Source: Cryptomeria japonica
Taxonomy: Eukaryota > Streptophyta > Pinopsida > Cupressales > Cupressaceae
Direction: 5' to 3'
Assembly: GCF_030272615.1 (NCBI RefSeq)
Contig: NC_081415.1
Coordinates: 367,394,667-367,458,666 of the forward strand
Length of the DNA: 64,000 bases
Shown one piece after another: positions 1 through 13,593 of the stretch (its first letter is position 1; each line of letters opens with the position of its first letter). The translations under genes were made by a program, and so were the position numbers. The notes below the pieces were generated by a model. It had not been told where the DNA came from and ran no database searches. It saw nothing but the letters and a program-made list of their open reading frames with translations.

Positions 1-609
1 CATTCTCCATTAGAGAAGGCAAGATAAACAATTTGTTAACACTTTAACTTATACAATACAACACAAGAAATAGGAGCCAGAAATGAATGTTCTCTTTATT
101 GGTTTTCAAAATAAGATTGATACATTCATGATAAGCTGCTTAGTCCACTAAACTTGCAAAGATACTCACTGCCTAGTATTAATCTTAAGATTTCTTAGTA
201 CATACAAATCAAAAGTTTTCAGAATCCTTCTTCCTGGCCTTGAATTCCCTTTTATAATAAAAGGGAGCAAAACAAGCTTCAGGCCAAAGATGACACATGT
301 CAAAATCCTATTGCACTACAATCTGCCCCAAGGCTTATGTCCTTGACTTTTTGCATGCAATCTTCTTTGATGCATTAAATGAAGGCATCTTAGAAGGCAT
401 CATCTAGGAAGCTATGGTTGTGAATCTACAAAAAGTGTCCTTACATTGGTACTTCAAATATTCTCATGTCAGGATAAAAAAGTGCAACATGGCATCTAGT
501 GGCAAGTGTCTTAGAGACCCGTTCTTGATGAATGAATGGTCTCATCAATCTCCCAAAATGGACAACCAGTGCAAAATTTTTAGGAGAAACAAAAATGGAA
601 AGACCTAAA
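1..609. other. unassigned left edge, possible element 3' flank
   Basis: No coding region is supported here. The stretch follows the C-terminal end of the minus-strand gene at 610-4577, so it could hold that gene's 3' UTR or part of a 3' LTR. I found no second copy in the window to test this. Confidence 0.3.
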
Positions 610-3600
610 CTAGTCTTCCTCTTCAGGTTGGTCATCTTCCAAAGAAAAGTACCTTTTATGCAATGTGTATGTTTCATCAACTGACCAAGAAAAAAACCTT
701 AAGCCTTGTAGCTTACTCATTGCCTCTTTTTTTTTATGGGTTTGCATAGTTGCGGCTTCCAAAGTAAATCTATGATACATCAAATCAACTTCCATAAATT
801 TATCAATGCTATTATGATATTTATCATTTTGGGCAGAATCGGTAACCAATGAATTCAAAACTGCATTGATGGCATCTTGAAATCCTTGCTTCCATACGTC
901 CAAGTCTTTGATCTGTCCTTCCCTTGTCAAAATAGTAGGAATATCACACTTCTATAGCCCTTGGAAGGAGTCAATCATTCCCATCAATGATTTCCTCTCC
1001 TCTTCTATGTAAGGCAACTCCTTAATTAATGAATTAGAGTTTTTCCAAGTTATCCCCACAATTTGGGGTGGAGAAGCCACATTCTTGACTGCCAACTGGA
1101 CTTCCTTTAGAATTTGAATTTTAGGTATCCAAGTATTCTTGATAGATTGAAAGAATGAAAAAAATTCATGTAGCTGGCTGAGAAGATGTGATGTCAAAGA
1201 ATAAGAGGTGTGCGCCTCATTCAACATTTCAATAACTTTATTAGAAATTTGCAAAATTGAAGATTTTCTAATTTCAAAATAATTCATCTCAACTTCTTCT
1301 TTAGCATTTTGCACCTCTTTATTCATTCTTTCCAATTCTTCAGGCCTTATACCTCCTGAAGATTCTGTAGTCATTTTATTTATTTTGTTCTTGAATGCAA
1401 CATTTTCAATGAACAAATTATTACGAATTGCATTGAGAGCCACATGCATGTCCTTAAGCCTGGCATGTTTTTGCTCTAGGCCCTCCACAACTAATTGATC
1501 AAACTAGGTAACATGAGATGTCATGGCCACAACTTCAGATGTAGTAGTGTCTTCTAATCTCCTAATTATTGCATCCCCTATTTTTTTGTTGGCAACCTTG
1601 CAAGACAACAAGCTTTTGAATATTTGGGGCCTTAGCTCGTAGAGAAAATGCTTTCAAACTTATACTAACTCGTGACCCATGTTCTCCAGATTCTCTAGTA
1701 AAATTGGGGTCTTTTTGCCTCATGATCTAGTCTAATAAGAAGTTCTTTTCAAAATCCTAGGCTGGTACCAAAAGCATGCCACTATTTGTTACCATTTCCC
1801 TGCCTTCCTCAGGGGTGCATCTAAATCTATCTCTATCAAGATCTTTGATTTCCTCATCATATAGGTTCTTCAATTTCTCCCTAAGCCAAAATGACTTGAA
1901 CTCAGGAGTATTAACAAAATTGTCATCCACCATGAAATTCTTAGAGGCAATAATCCTCTCACCATCATATTCCTCCTTTGAGATTATGCTTGGGATGATG
2001 GCCCTATCCCTATCATTTAGGACCTCAATAGTTTCATCTTCATGGAAAGTATCTTGCAAGGGAGAAGGTGGTGGGACACCAACATCAAAATCCTCCTATA
2101 TATCTACAAATTCATATATCTTTGCCTTTCCCCTTTCAATTCTTCTGACTTCCCCAACAGTAGGTTGTCATTCCTTTTGTGTGCTTTGCTGAGAAGTTCC
2201 TGGAGGCAATTATTCAATTGTGACTATCCTCCCTTTCATTTTGTAAACCTTTGGGGTTGTGTCAATAGGCCTTTCTTGAAATTTTTTCCCCTCTTCCTTT
2301 GCATCTCTTCGAGCCATCTCATTTTTTATGATCTCATCAGACTTTTTTATCATAAAAGACATTCATGCAAAATCATTTTGAAAATTAGTTCAAAACCCCT
2401 CAAAATTAGGGTCTTCTTCCTTCCTCTCCCTCTCTAGTTTCTTCATAAGTTTTCATTTCTTCCTTCTTTGGATAGCCTTAGCTAGATAAGCATTTCTAAT
2501 TAAATCTTCTCTCTCATCAAAGGAATGGAAGAAACCATTTCCCTTCAATTTATTCACCCTAATGTCACTAATGCATCCCCCAGTATCAAAATGTCTAGCC
2601 TGAGCAACTTTTAACTTGTAGTTTCTCACCAAAAAGTCTTGTACCTTTTCCAAGACATCACAACCTACAGTGAATTCTTCAAAAACTGTTACCCTAGGGA
2701 GGAACATCCCTTTCTTGTCTGTTTTAATTTAGTCCCTTTCCATCTACATCACTTGCCAAACGAATTCAATAGATGCAAGTCTAGGGGAAACGAATTCAAT
2801 AGATCACACCCATACACTTTTATAATTGTACAATTGCCATAGAAGAAGCAATCTCTGAAGTTATGTGTGAAGGCCCCTTCTGGATATACCACCCCTTCAG
2901 CCTTGCAACTTCTTATCCTCAAAATTTTTATGATGCTCTTGGGAAACCTTGGCAACACAACTCCGAGCCTTGACAAAACCTTCATAACAAAGTGATCAAA
3001 GAATATGCAATAATCTCCATATCTAGATCCCTTATCCCAAAACTAGCTCCATCTTTGCACTGGCCATTCATAACTAGTATGTGGTTCATTGACCCTTATT
3101 TTTAATTCAGCATCCCAATAGGCCTTATTTTGGAAAAGAATTAAATGACACAATAAAGAATAATGCTTAAAATCCATCTTTTCATCCCTTTTGGCTGCTT
3201 TGATCAACCTTTCATGAATTTTGTCCTAAATAATATTAGCAAATTCATACAATTCATTAATGGAGGGGTGCTTGAAATTTATAGCTATCATCATGAAATC
3301 AATGGGCATTTGAGTTAACCCATAGTGCACCCCAAGTATTTGGCCCAAGGCATAGTATGTCTTAGTGAAATAGGGCTCAAAACACTCCAATCTAAAAGGA
3401 TCCTTCTTAGATGGTAAAACATAATTTTGTGAATTCTTGAAGAGCTTTATCATGAAGGGAGGAATGAGATCCTTCCTGAATATGTCCCTTTTGTATTGGT
3501 AATCTCTTTGAAAGCTATCCTCGTTAATACCTCTCAAGGAAGATCATCTAAATCAAAGCATTCAACAATTGCTTTGTGAGAAAAGTCAGCCAAGACATAA

Positions 3601-4577
3601 ACCTCTGCAATCCTCACTGCTAGACTTGGTGGGTGATATTCTTTGGCCAATTCTTTGATCAGCATTGGTTCAACACATACATTAGGCACTACCAACTTCT
3701 TCAAATTCAAATTTCAGGGGTTGGACACTGGGATAGGCTTGTATCTGTTACCATAAAAATAGTAGAATATATCTCACCCTCTCTCCTTTGTGTGGGCATC
3801 TCTGCACCCTTCCTCCTTATCATTGAAGGCAATTCTAAAGTTGTCCTACATCATTGAGCCCTCAAACAATTGAAGCATATCCTGGTGTAGGCTCCTAGCT
3901 TGCCTTGTTGGCCTATGTGCAGATTCTTCTAACTTCTACTCTACCTCTTGTTACAATTCTTCAGAGGTCATAGCTGGAGCAAGAGGGGTGGTAGGTTTCA
4001 TTGTTGACTCTGCTTGAGTAGATGATTCTCCCTTACAGGGCTACCTAGGCCGCTTAGCAGTTTTAGGAGTGGGTTTGTTTGTAGGAGCACCTTCCTTGGC
4101 CTGCTTCTAAGGGATTTACTTCTAAGGACTCAACTCTTGTGCAATTGGGGTTTTTGTGGAAGAAAGGTTAGTTCCAACAGGGATATTTTCTTTAGTATGA
4201 GGGACTTCAATACAGGATGCCTCTGCAGAGGTCTTTTTAGAAGCCCTCCTCCTCTTTTGGGTTGGCTTTCTGGCCTTGGGAGCAAGCTCATTAGAGGACT
4301 CACTATCTGAATCTACGACAGTAGATTTTCGGGGTGCCCTTTTCTTCTTGGCTTTAGTGGCCTTTTCCTTTGGAGGGGAGCTAGCTTTTGCCTCCATGGA
4401 TGCTCGCAGGACTGGTTTGGGGTTTGGATCAACGGTAGGGGCATTCTCAATCGCTGGCATGGGCACAATTACATGAATAGGGACATAATGGGTAATCTCT
4501 TGTATTGCAGAGCTAGCACCTGTCTTGGGGACATTTTTAGCAGTGGGGACGGTAGAATACTTAGCATGGGAGACCAT
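610..4577 (-). pseudogene. decayed large gene of unknown function, probably mobile-element accessory protein
   Basis: A chain of minus-strand reading segments reads as one protein of roughly 1300 residues broken by several stops and frameshifts: 4577-4122, about 3537-2749, 2707-2453, 2059-1757, 1488-952 and 930-610. The N-terminal segment is Ser/Thr/Pro-rich with basic clusters resembling nuclear localisation signals (KKKRAPRK, KRRRASKK). The middle (3537-2749) is hydrophobic and globular-looking. The 1488-952 segment is Glu/Lys/Asn-rich and probably coiled coil, and the C-terminus ends in an acidic tail (DDQPEEED). I do not recognise the family. The layout (globular part, basic NLS-like part, C-terminal coiled coil) is like the accessory gene of element C at 16298-19605, although the order of the first two parts differs, so a related accessory gene is a reasonable guess. 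The start at 4577 is the first Met of the most upstream open segment. Confidence 0.5.
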
Positions 4578-5699
4578 TTTGAATTTTTAAAACAAAGAAG
4601 GCCCTGAAATTCAAATGCAAATACAAAGCCTAGAGATTCTAGGGAACTCAAATAAACTTTGTGCATACACACACTAAAACAACCTAACCAATGCAGGAGG
4701 ATGGAAAAATAGTTCACTTATTGGTGTCTACTTAGCTAAAAACACTCGAGGATGCACTGGTTCGCTAGAGTTTTCTCTTCTTCTTCGCTCTGCAAATATT
4801 CTAGATTCGCTCAAATGTAAGGTGTGGAATAATGCCAAATAATTTCTCTTTTATGGTGTCACCATTAATTCATTCGTGCTGAGTAGAGCTTGTCGTTGGT
4901 GCCAAATTTGATCGTTGGCACCAAATTTGAATTTCAACTATTGATCTAGAAAGGAATGGTTGAGATTATCTCTTGACGTCCTTTGACTGATGACATGGTA
5001 TTTTTCATATGGCTTCTTCGATCACCTCTAATTTATCTTGGACTTGTTAAAATTTATGTCACTTTGGCCACTCTAGCTTTTTTGCTAATTCATTGTTCCT
5101 TATCCTGCACTGCTTTTTTGCTACCATGAAGATACCGCCGGATAAGGATTTTTTTCCTTCTTTGAACATTTTCTTATCTTGCAGTGCCATTCTCTTTCTT
5201 CAAATATGCCATGGGATAACATTTCCCTTTGTGTGATGCCTTCAGCTTATCTCGTGCAAGCAGGACTCACTGTGAATTTACTCGCGGGATAACATCCACT
5301 CACACATCCTTATGATGTTCTTATCCTACAAAATTGTGATACTAAGGATGACACTTAAGTGAATAATTAAGGCATGTGGGACTTATGATGAGTAAAGTTC
5401 TCGTGAGAGGGGGCCTCTCTAGGGAAATTTATAACTAAGCTTTAGTCATCGGGGGGACTATATGATTCTTAGGGAATGAATACTTTAGGTTACTGGCCCA
5501 ATATAAAACCCTAATGTGAAGGGCTGCTAAAACAACAATAGAGAACCCTCTCGGTCATGACTTAAGGCGAGGAAACCGATAATCGACAGTCAACTGAGAA
5601 ACATAACATGGCCCGAGGAGAACAAAGGGAAAACTTAGCAAAAGTGAAACCCTTCAAAACCCTAAACCCCAGGATTGATAAAAGTCACAAGAGGGGCAT
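4578..5699. other. 5' flank between the minus-strand pseudogene and the LINE fragment
   Basis: No supported gene. It is the upstream side of the 610-4577 gene and may contain its promoter. A short direct repeat lies at 4894-4932, and a small GC-rich inverted repeat (GAGAGG...CCTCTC) lies near 5402-5416. A plus-strand open frame begins at 5608, but only its downstream part resembles a LINE. Confidence 0.3.
4894..4932. repeat. short direct repeat, two 19-20 bp units
   Basis: Two adjacent units read CGTTGGTGCCAAATTTGAT and CGTTGGCACCAAATTTGAAT, differing at a few positions. They lie upstream of the minus-strand gene at 610-4577. A regulatory role is possible but not shown. Confidence 0.6.
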
Positions 5700-7068
5700 A
5701 TTTAAAAGACAAATTTTAGCACTTTCAATAGGTCTTTATGGTGGAATTCAGAGCATAATGGGAAGCCTTTGGCTCTTCTTCAAGGATGCTTTGCCAAACT
5801 ATGGGCCCGTAAGGGGCTGGAAAAATTCTCAGATATCATCAAGAATGGGTCTCTAATGAGTTGGCATGATATTATGCAGAAGTTTTATATCCCTTCATCC
5901 CAGTATAGAACCTATATTATGCTCAAAAATAGCTTTTTTTGCCTTGCTCTCCCTAAAGATTTTATGGATGATAGTTGTAGATATACATCCCTTAAATGGA
6001 ATGATGGTTCCCTACTTTCTAGTATCAAGGCCAAGTCAATCTATAATCTCCTTGCTGATAATGAAGATTTTTTTTCCCATGCAAAGAGCCTCTCTACCCC
6101 CCCAATGGGACAAAGTCTTTGACTCCCTATGGAAAAACCCAATTGAACCTAAGAAGAAGATATCTCTTTGGCGTTTTATCCTCCAAAAGTTGTCTACCAA
6201 TTGGCCTAATGGTGAACCCAACATGTGCTCCTTTTGCCACCTTCCTAAAATTGTTTCACATATATTCTTTGATTTCTTCTTTGCCAGAGAAGTGTGGAGG
6301 TTATTTGGTATTTTTTTGGGTAGAAATATCAATGTTGTAGATGTTATTACTAATCATGTTCAAATCCTAAAGAAGAAATTCATTAGTTTTTGGTCTATCT
6401 TTTCTGTTGAAATTCTATGGCTTATTTGGAAGTTTAGAAATGATAATTTGTTCAGTGGTAGGAGTAGAATTCTCACTGAGTCTCTAAGGAGATTGATCTT
6501 TCACACCATTGATGTGTAGGTTACTGTTAATATGATGCTAGAGAGAAGGAAATTTGAAAAATGGTTATAGGACGACTCTACAAGAGTCTTTACATGGGAA
6601 ATATCCCATGGATTTTCTTGGACCAAGTAGACTGAAGAGAGATCTATGTTTGAAGTTGAGTTGGCCAACTTGATGAGGGAGATGAATGAGGAAAGAAGGA
6701 ATGTTATGCAAGGGAGACTCTACCTATTGCGGAACCTATAATGCATATGTACCTAGACCCCATAATGTGGGATAAAGCTCTATTGTGGAATGAAGAACCT
6801 CTCGGTTGGACCGCATGGGTGGAGTTGACAAGGGATACCAGCTCTCTAGATAGAGATATTGTTTTTGACTAAGCTGATATTCTATTTCTTATGTCTTGTA
6901 TAGGTGGTTCACAGTGCAAACTTCGTAGTTTAGTGATATTATAGATATAATTTTTCTTTCTCTCTAATAGATAGTAGACTATTGTTTGAATTATAATGTT
7001 TATCATGATTGATTAAACTCGTTGAGTAGCCTCTTTTTGTAATGTGACTTTATTATATTTAATAAAAA
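5700..7068 (+). pseudogene. LINE (L1-type) reverse transcriptase C-terminal fragment, decayed
   Basis: Two overlapping plus-strand frames (5769-6122 and 5866-6519) carry the C-terminal part of a plant non-LTR retrotransposon polyprotein. The segment around 6119-6330 resembles the zinc-binding domain after LINE reverse transcriptases: a PKKKISLWRF-like stretch, then CSFCHLPKIVSHIFFDF with Cys-x2-Cys and His spacing typical of that domain. A frameshift separates the two frames. Weak coding continues to about 6740 with stops. The segment ends in an A-rich TTTAATAAAAAATAA near 7055-7068, consistent with a LINE 3' tail. The 5' part (endonuclease and RT core) is missing, as in 5'-truncated LINE copies. 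Confidence 0.65.
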
Positions 7069-10000
7069 ATAATTAGAAGCATGCAGTAAGTGTAAAGTTT
7101 TGGAGGAAAACGTACAATTTAACTAAATAAGTAAAACCCAAATTCCAACAAAAAATATTAGAAAGATCTTAAACCCTAATTTTAAATTTCAAACTTTGTC
7201 ATACACTATTTATAAAATTAAAAAAAATGAAGGATGCTAAGTTCTAAAATTTACCATGAAACCAATGGTTAAGGTTTGGTTTATTTATGCTTCCTATTGG
7301 TAATATGCATGTACACTATATTTAAGAGATGAGTATCTTGCTATCATATGAGATTTTAGGATGTATTTTTTGCCAATATTTTTATTTTTTGTATGTGTAT
7401 CTTGCTTTTGTTTCTATTTTTTTAGATGTATCTAATGTGTATGTGTTTTTGATGTTGTAAATGTTATACTGTAAAGTATTATATGATTTTGATTTTTTCA
7501 TTATATATATATTTTGTATTTGTATGGTGTTGTGAACATGTATTCTACATTTTATTTTCACACATTTGTTTATTTTAGATCTATTGTTTTATATGTAAGT
7601 TCATGTGACAATAAGGAGTGGAATAAAAAAGATGATTACTAATCTCATATTGTACTGCAATTTTAAATTACTTCCTTGCCTTGACAGATAGATGTTGTAA
7701 AGAGACTTTCTCTAATGATGGGCTCAATGCCTTCCTCAATTGAAAACAAAAGCTTGGAGGGATCATTTGGGTTTTAAGTTGAAGATATGTTTGCTACTAT
7801 TTATAATTGTCTAGACCACTTATTTATGTGGCAGTTTGAATTATGACCTAATGTATTCCTGCATATTATAATATTGTGTTGTAGTTCTTGACACATTGTA
7901 CAACTAATTGTTGATTTTTACGTGATCACATTCTTATTGCACTTTATCATTGTGTTCCATAGATGGTTGATAAATGGTTAATATATTCCTCTAAACCTTT
8001 CAATTGATATAATATGCAAAAAAAATCATAATTATGTTTATACTTAAATATATATAAACAAAATATTCTAATCAAATTATTGAGATTGTTACACAAACAC
8101 ATTTTCATTTTCAAAAGTCCATTGACAATAGATTAAAAAATTCACCCAGAAAACTATTAAATATATGACTTACTAAATAAATCTAAAGTAACTTTAGAGA
8201 TTCTCAAGATTAGATTTGAATGAAAATAAACACAAATAAGACCAAATTTGATTCTCAAGTTCCTTTAACAAAATAGTCCATGATCATAACCTTGAAACAA
8301 AACAAATACGGGAATTGCCTCACTCCCCTTTAATACAGATAAGAGAAGAATGTGATAATTGAAAGAGAAAGATTAATGAGAATTAAGGGTAGGCTTCTTG
8401 AGGAAGGATGAATGTATTTCAATGAAAAATATAACCCACACCTTTAATATTCTTATGAAATCTTTCACCTCTATGTCACCCTACATATATTAATCTCTAA
8501 CACTAATTTCCTTAAATCATTGGTACTGCTTCAAAATAAGCATCACCAACCTTGATAAGGAAGATAAGCTGACAAGAACACCAAAATAAAAAGAAGGGTC
8601 TGTGTAAATTTATACTCTATAATTTTCAAAAAAACATATTTAAAAGACCATTTTTTAACTAATATCAGCCAAATGATTACTCTATAATTTAGATAGATAT
8701 TCTCCTTCATTTATACTTTAATGGATATCCTAAAGCTCCCAATTTGACACATTCATATTTTATACTCTATAATTTAAAAAAATAAAGACTTTTTTAACTA
8801 ATTAAATAAGCAAAAACCATTTTGAAAATTGAAATATTAAAATTTGTACAATATCAGCCAAATGAAAGGAGCTTTGCCTCTAGCCTTAATATAATAAAAT
8901 AATACAGAGACCCCTCCTTTTATGATTCATTCAAGCAATTGTATTGGTAGGTAATAATGTAGAAATAATATTTTGCAGCATCCTTCATGGTGTGCTTTGG
9001 AAGAGGGTATGTACTATGGACATCCATCCTAGTCCACCTAGTCCACCTATGGGCTAATAAATAATAATAATAAAAAGTAAGTAGGTACCTCTAAATAATA
9101 TTATTATTATTATTGTAATTATTATGTTGATTCGGCTTCCGAGAAGAAAAAACAAACGAGGCTTCATTTCTTCATAACGTGTTAAGCACAGGATTCGAGA
9201 TTTGATTTATAGCAAATTAAGTATAGTATTCAAATTCAAATTCTTTTAAACCTTCATTCATTACGCAACTGTCCTTTGAAATTATTTTATTTATATTAAA
9301 CGAATCTTCTATTTATTAGTGGTGGCTCACATATTTGGAGGATGTACTTGTTTTGCTTTTCGTTTCCACAAATAAAATTGTAATGGTTGAAACTTGTATT
9401 TTATTTATTTATTATTTAATTTTATGTTTCATATATGAAGTTAGATTAATTTAAGTTGTATTTATATAGATACATATAATTTTATATATCTAGTCTTTAT
9501 CTTGTCTTTATATTCACATATTTTTAATACTTATCTTATTTTTTATACTTATAATATTCATTTATACACCTATCTCTATAATACATTTGCTATCTACTTA
9601 GATTTGATTCTTTTATCTCATAGAGTTATTTTTACCCTCATGAGTTACACCTTGCAATTGTAAATTTGATCTTTTTCTTTTAAAATTAAAAAAAAGGCCA
9701 ATGTTCCCTTTTTATCTTCTCATCCTAAATCAATTGAACACACATTTTGAGAATTTTGATGTTATGTGCTAAGTATTTAAAGGCATTCATTGTACACATA
9801 AAAAATCTGCAAGTCTTCTCTCATCCTACAACATAAAAAGAGTAATCAAGTGTGGCACATTTTTATTTGAAGGGCTAAAAGGAATTAAAAAAATTGCAAA
9901 CATCATTCTAGAGCGCCTTTTTTCCATCTTCAAACTTTTGTATACATTTTTGGGGGTTAACCTAAGAAAACATGTTTCTTTGCAACAAAACAAAATCGCT

Positions 10001-10889
10001 TCCAAGCTATTCTTAAATATTACCAACCCTCGTATTTAAGAAAAGAATAAAGTATACAAAGATTTTTCAACTGAATAATATAGCATAGTTCTCCATTATG
10101 TGAGGTTGAGCTTGGACTCAAAAGATAAATCCATGAGTAGAGACTTGAACCTAACCCACAAACTTAACCTTGAATGGGGCACAAATCCAACATAAGTTCC
10201 AATGCACTCATTAATAGAGATTTCACATTTGTAGGGTAGAGATACAAGATAATCCCAAATCATAATCTAGTGACAATCATTCTTCAACCACTAGGCTGAG
10301 TACCCCCTATCTTCTTGATTTATTTTCCTAAAATAGAAACTACACTTGTGCAAATTATCAATCACTAGATATCGTCATTTATCTTAGGTTGATTTGTGCT
10401 TATTTGTATGCATTTGGTTCGATATCCTACATGAGTTACTTTCTTGCCTAGGTTTCCTATTTTAATTAGGTTTTTTTCGATGCACGTCATAGGGCATGTT
10501 AGAAAGATGTGGGACAAAAAAGTGGAAACAACCACATTTTGGTCCATCTAGTACATGACATAAGCGCACTATAATGTGCCTACATTATGTCTTGGTAGTG
10601 ATCAAACCTAGGCCAGTCATTACCAAGCCATAACATGCTCATGTTATAATACACTTGCATTTTTATTATGTTAAAAATAAAATTCCAAAGAGACTAAGCT
10701 CATTTGAATCCAACGTCTTACCTCTGCAATAGGAAAATATGAGCATGGAATAACACATACATATTTCAAAGTTGATCAAGCTGCCATCAAAATAATGTTG
10801 AGATGTCCGCCAAGTCAAAGAGGTATATTTTTCTATTTTTCAAGTGTAGAAGTTGAATAGAATAAAATGTAATTATAATTTTGGTTCTT
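7069..10889. other. AT-rich non-coding stretch, no gene seen
   Basis: Long AT-rich sequence with only short open frames (60-66 codons) lacking recognisable motifs. No LTR pair, PBS or PPT could be placed. The only clear local structure is the ATT-type microsatellite hairpin at 9055-9125. Confidence 0.4.
9055..9125. repeat. ATT/AAT microsatellite forming an inverted repeat
   Basis: An AAT run (about 9056-9075) is followed about 25 bp later by an ATT run (about 9098-9125). The arms are complementary, so the pair could fold as a hairpin. Confidence 0.6.
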
Positions 10890-11206
10890 TTTTAAAGGAA
10901 TTAAAAATATTTTACCATTTGATGAAAACCTTAGTTCACCAATTGATGAAAAACATGGTGAAGATGGACAACCAAACCCTCAACAGAGTCCTCCAATTCC
11001 TTGACATATTTCTCAAACAAAAGAAACCTTAATCGATTGATTTAAAAATGATAAAAGGGAACTCCAAGTTCTTATTAATAAATTGGAAACGCCAAGTGGA
11101 ACTAGTTCTCATTTGACAACTCTCACCACCTCATTGGAATCTTTCATCTCTCATATAGATTCTATGAGTGACCCAATTAACATGTGGTCCAATAAGAGGG
11201 AGGAAT
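10890..11206 (+). pseudogene. coding-like remnant upstream of the H LTR
   Basis: A plus-strand frame with few stops reads through an acidic Pro/Gln-rich stretch (DEKHGEDGQPNPQQSPP) and then a polar, possibly coiled-coil stretch (LQVLINKLETPSG). It ends just before a purine-rich tract (AAGAGGGAGGAATAAAA) and the H LTR start at 11224, so it is probably the 3' internal remnant of element H. No domain recognised. Confidence 0.35.
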
Positions 11207-11229
11207 AAAACTAATTTTATACATGTAGT

Positions 11230-12431
11230 TGTTGGAAGCATGTGTTGTTGTAGTTGTCATTGATGTCAAACTTGTGGATTCTAGATAGGTGTTGGTTTAG
11301 AAAGTCAATGGTGCAGAGACATCTTGTTGTGTTGGTGATGCAGTTGTTCTATTGGTTGTTTTGGAAGTGTTAGGGTATGTAAACTATTGTTAATACTGTT
11401 TGTTGTTGTTATCTTCTTTGGATATAGTTTTGGAATCATGGAGACGATAGTTTTGTGGCCCAAAAATATCTTTGTGTTCTCCAGATGTTGTCGCATTTTT
11501 CATATCTAGTTGTGATAATTTATGTTAGACCTATCCTTAGATCTGAATATATTTTGTGTAAGGTTGTTTGATGTGTTATGGGTTCATAACATGTGGAGAC
11601 CCAGATTAGAGTCATTTGCATTGAAGAATATGTTTTGACTATTAATCTCTTAAATATGGATGCATTGCATGTTGATATGATGTTAGTTATGTTCCAGTGA
11701 TTGTGGATCAATGAATTGATCTTTGGAAGATGTGTTTTGGTCCCCTCTTTCTCTTGGAGTGGATCAGCATGTGTGTTTTTGATCTAGAAGGTATATTTTG
11801 TTCCAGGCCAACTTGGTTCAAGTTTTGATGACCTATCTTGTATATAGGAATGTATGTGATTGAAGTTTGTTATAGAGAAAAGAGTTGAATGTGTGAGAGT
11901 GGGAAGATAAGTGTAGAGAATGTGAAAGGAAGTGTGTGAAATTTAGTGAAGAGCAAAGAAGAAGAGTTGTGTTCGAATGATATGCAAGATCTATTTTGAG
12001 ACTATGGCAAAGGTATGAGATAGAGTGTTGACAATTGAGGTCTAAGTTGTGTGTTTTGATGGTGGCCACTTGATGTGGAGTTCAAGGACAACTTTATAAT
12101 TAGGAGATCCTTCTTTTCAAATTATTTTTGTATCTTACCCTATTGCAGTTAGCTTTAGGTTTTGCAAGTCCTCTTTGTATCTTACCCTAAGAGTAGTTAG
12201 CCTTCATTTGCAAGTTTGGAGAAATGAGCTCTTTGCATTATAATTTGATATTCATAGCATATATTTTGTGGGCAGGTGCTCATTGTAGTTTTTCTTTGTT
12301 TGGGTTTTCCACATATAAAATCTTGGTGTTCATGTGTTTGATACGTGTTGTTGATTATTTGTTTATGTGTTGCATTAATTTTTGTTTAGATTGATTCACC
12401 CCCCTCTCTCAGTCCTACCTTGGGTTTAACA
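11230..12431 (+). mobile_element. solo LTR, 1202 bp, with perfect TSD
   Basis: The segment begins TGTTGG and ends TTTAACA, flanked on both sides by GTAGT (11225-11229 and 12432-12436). The terminal stretch ATTCACCCCCCTCTC matches the reverse complement of the opening of element C's LTRs, so this is a copia-type LTR in plus orientation. No internal region remains, which fits LTR-LTR recombination. It inserted six bases inside the H LTR. The open frames inside it are not convincing genes. Confidence 0.8.
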
Positions 12432-12804
12432 GTAGTGCCCTAAATTGTACTCACCTACAATTTTGTCCTCACTTAGGCCTCACTTTGGTGTTCCATCCTC
12501 CAAGGCCTAATTGCAACATTGATTCTACTCACACCACTCTTTTACCTCACATTTTAACCACATGTCCAGCTTGACCCCCAATTTGGAATCTTGATTTGTA
12601 GGACCAAGATGTACCACACCCTGGTCTCAAATCAGGACCATGATGTACCATGCCCTAGTCCTGAATCAAGATCAAGGTGTATATGCCATGGGCCTCCTAA
12701 TCAGGCCCCAAATTGGCCCCCTCTAACAGTCACCTTTGATGAGTAGGAAATCTAGCCCCATGTCGACTTGTTATAGAAATTCAATTGGATTTGCGATAAG
12801 CAAG

Positions 12805-12812
12805 TATAAAAG
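12805..12812 (+). promoter_or_regulatory. TATA-like box in the H LTR
   Basis: TATAAAAG lies in the part of H that corresponds to the promoter half of the G LTR, which has TATAAATA at the comparable place. Confidence 0.4.
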
Positions 12813-13593
12813 GAGTTCTACCCCTCTCATTTAAAATCTAATGGAATTCCTAATCAAATCAAGAGAGAAAAATTGAGATCCTACATTCAAGTGAGCAAGC
12901 AATAAATATTATATCAAGCATTGGACCAGAAGTGAAGTCAAGATTCAAGCATCAAAGATGAGATTCATGTTCTATGTATTTATAAAGACAACTTGCATGA
13001 AACCCTAATTCCTTTGTGGAGACAACCAAAACCTCATTAAAGGTATATCATTAGTTTTTTATTCATTCTCAACCTTACCCTCAAAAGGAAATTATTTTAC
13101 TGCAGTCTTTCATTTATATTTTCAATTCAATTTCATGATTAATTCTAAAATCAAGGTTTGACCTAAGGCAACCCCCTATTCCAAACATATTTCCCCTTTT
13201 CATTGTGTGTAGGAACATGTACATAAATGAATTAATGAGGATCAACAAGATTCATAGAGACGAACAAGTTCAACTTTCGACTCCGAGAAATTCAGAGGAT
13301 CATGGTGAATTGATACAACCTGATCTTGAAAATCAGGTCGAACTAATCTTTCATAATTCACTATCTTGCGCTAATATTCAACAATTCAAATCAATTCAAT
13401 TCAATCTAAGGAGGATAGAGTCCTATCAAAGGATCTTTCAATCTGATTGGAATCCTATTCTTACAAGGTTAGATCTATTAGATTCCTCTCCTTAATATAA
13501 TGGTTAATTAGGTCAATTAGTTGTTTAATTATCTTAATTCAACCCTAACTCTAAATTTCCACTATTACAATACCTTGAAATTTTCATACCAAC

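Larger units (their letters stand above)
11224..13593 (+). mobile_element. element H: old 3' LTR related to the G LTR, split by a solo LTR
   Basis: The sequence starting TGTAGT at 11224-11229 and resuming at 12437 aligns with the start of the G LTR: both run through a block on the pattern of ACCTCA...GCCCTGAC. Further on, 13000-13260 matches the G LTR block around 14940-15050 (AGGTTTGACTTAGG-like, then a GTGTGTGCAAGAA-like motif). The copy ends near ATACCAACA at about 13593, as G ends in ACCAACACA. A purine tract precedes 11224, so this is probably a 3' LTR. The end coordinate is approximate. Confidence 0.5.
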
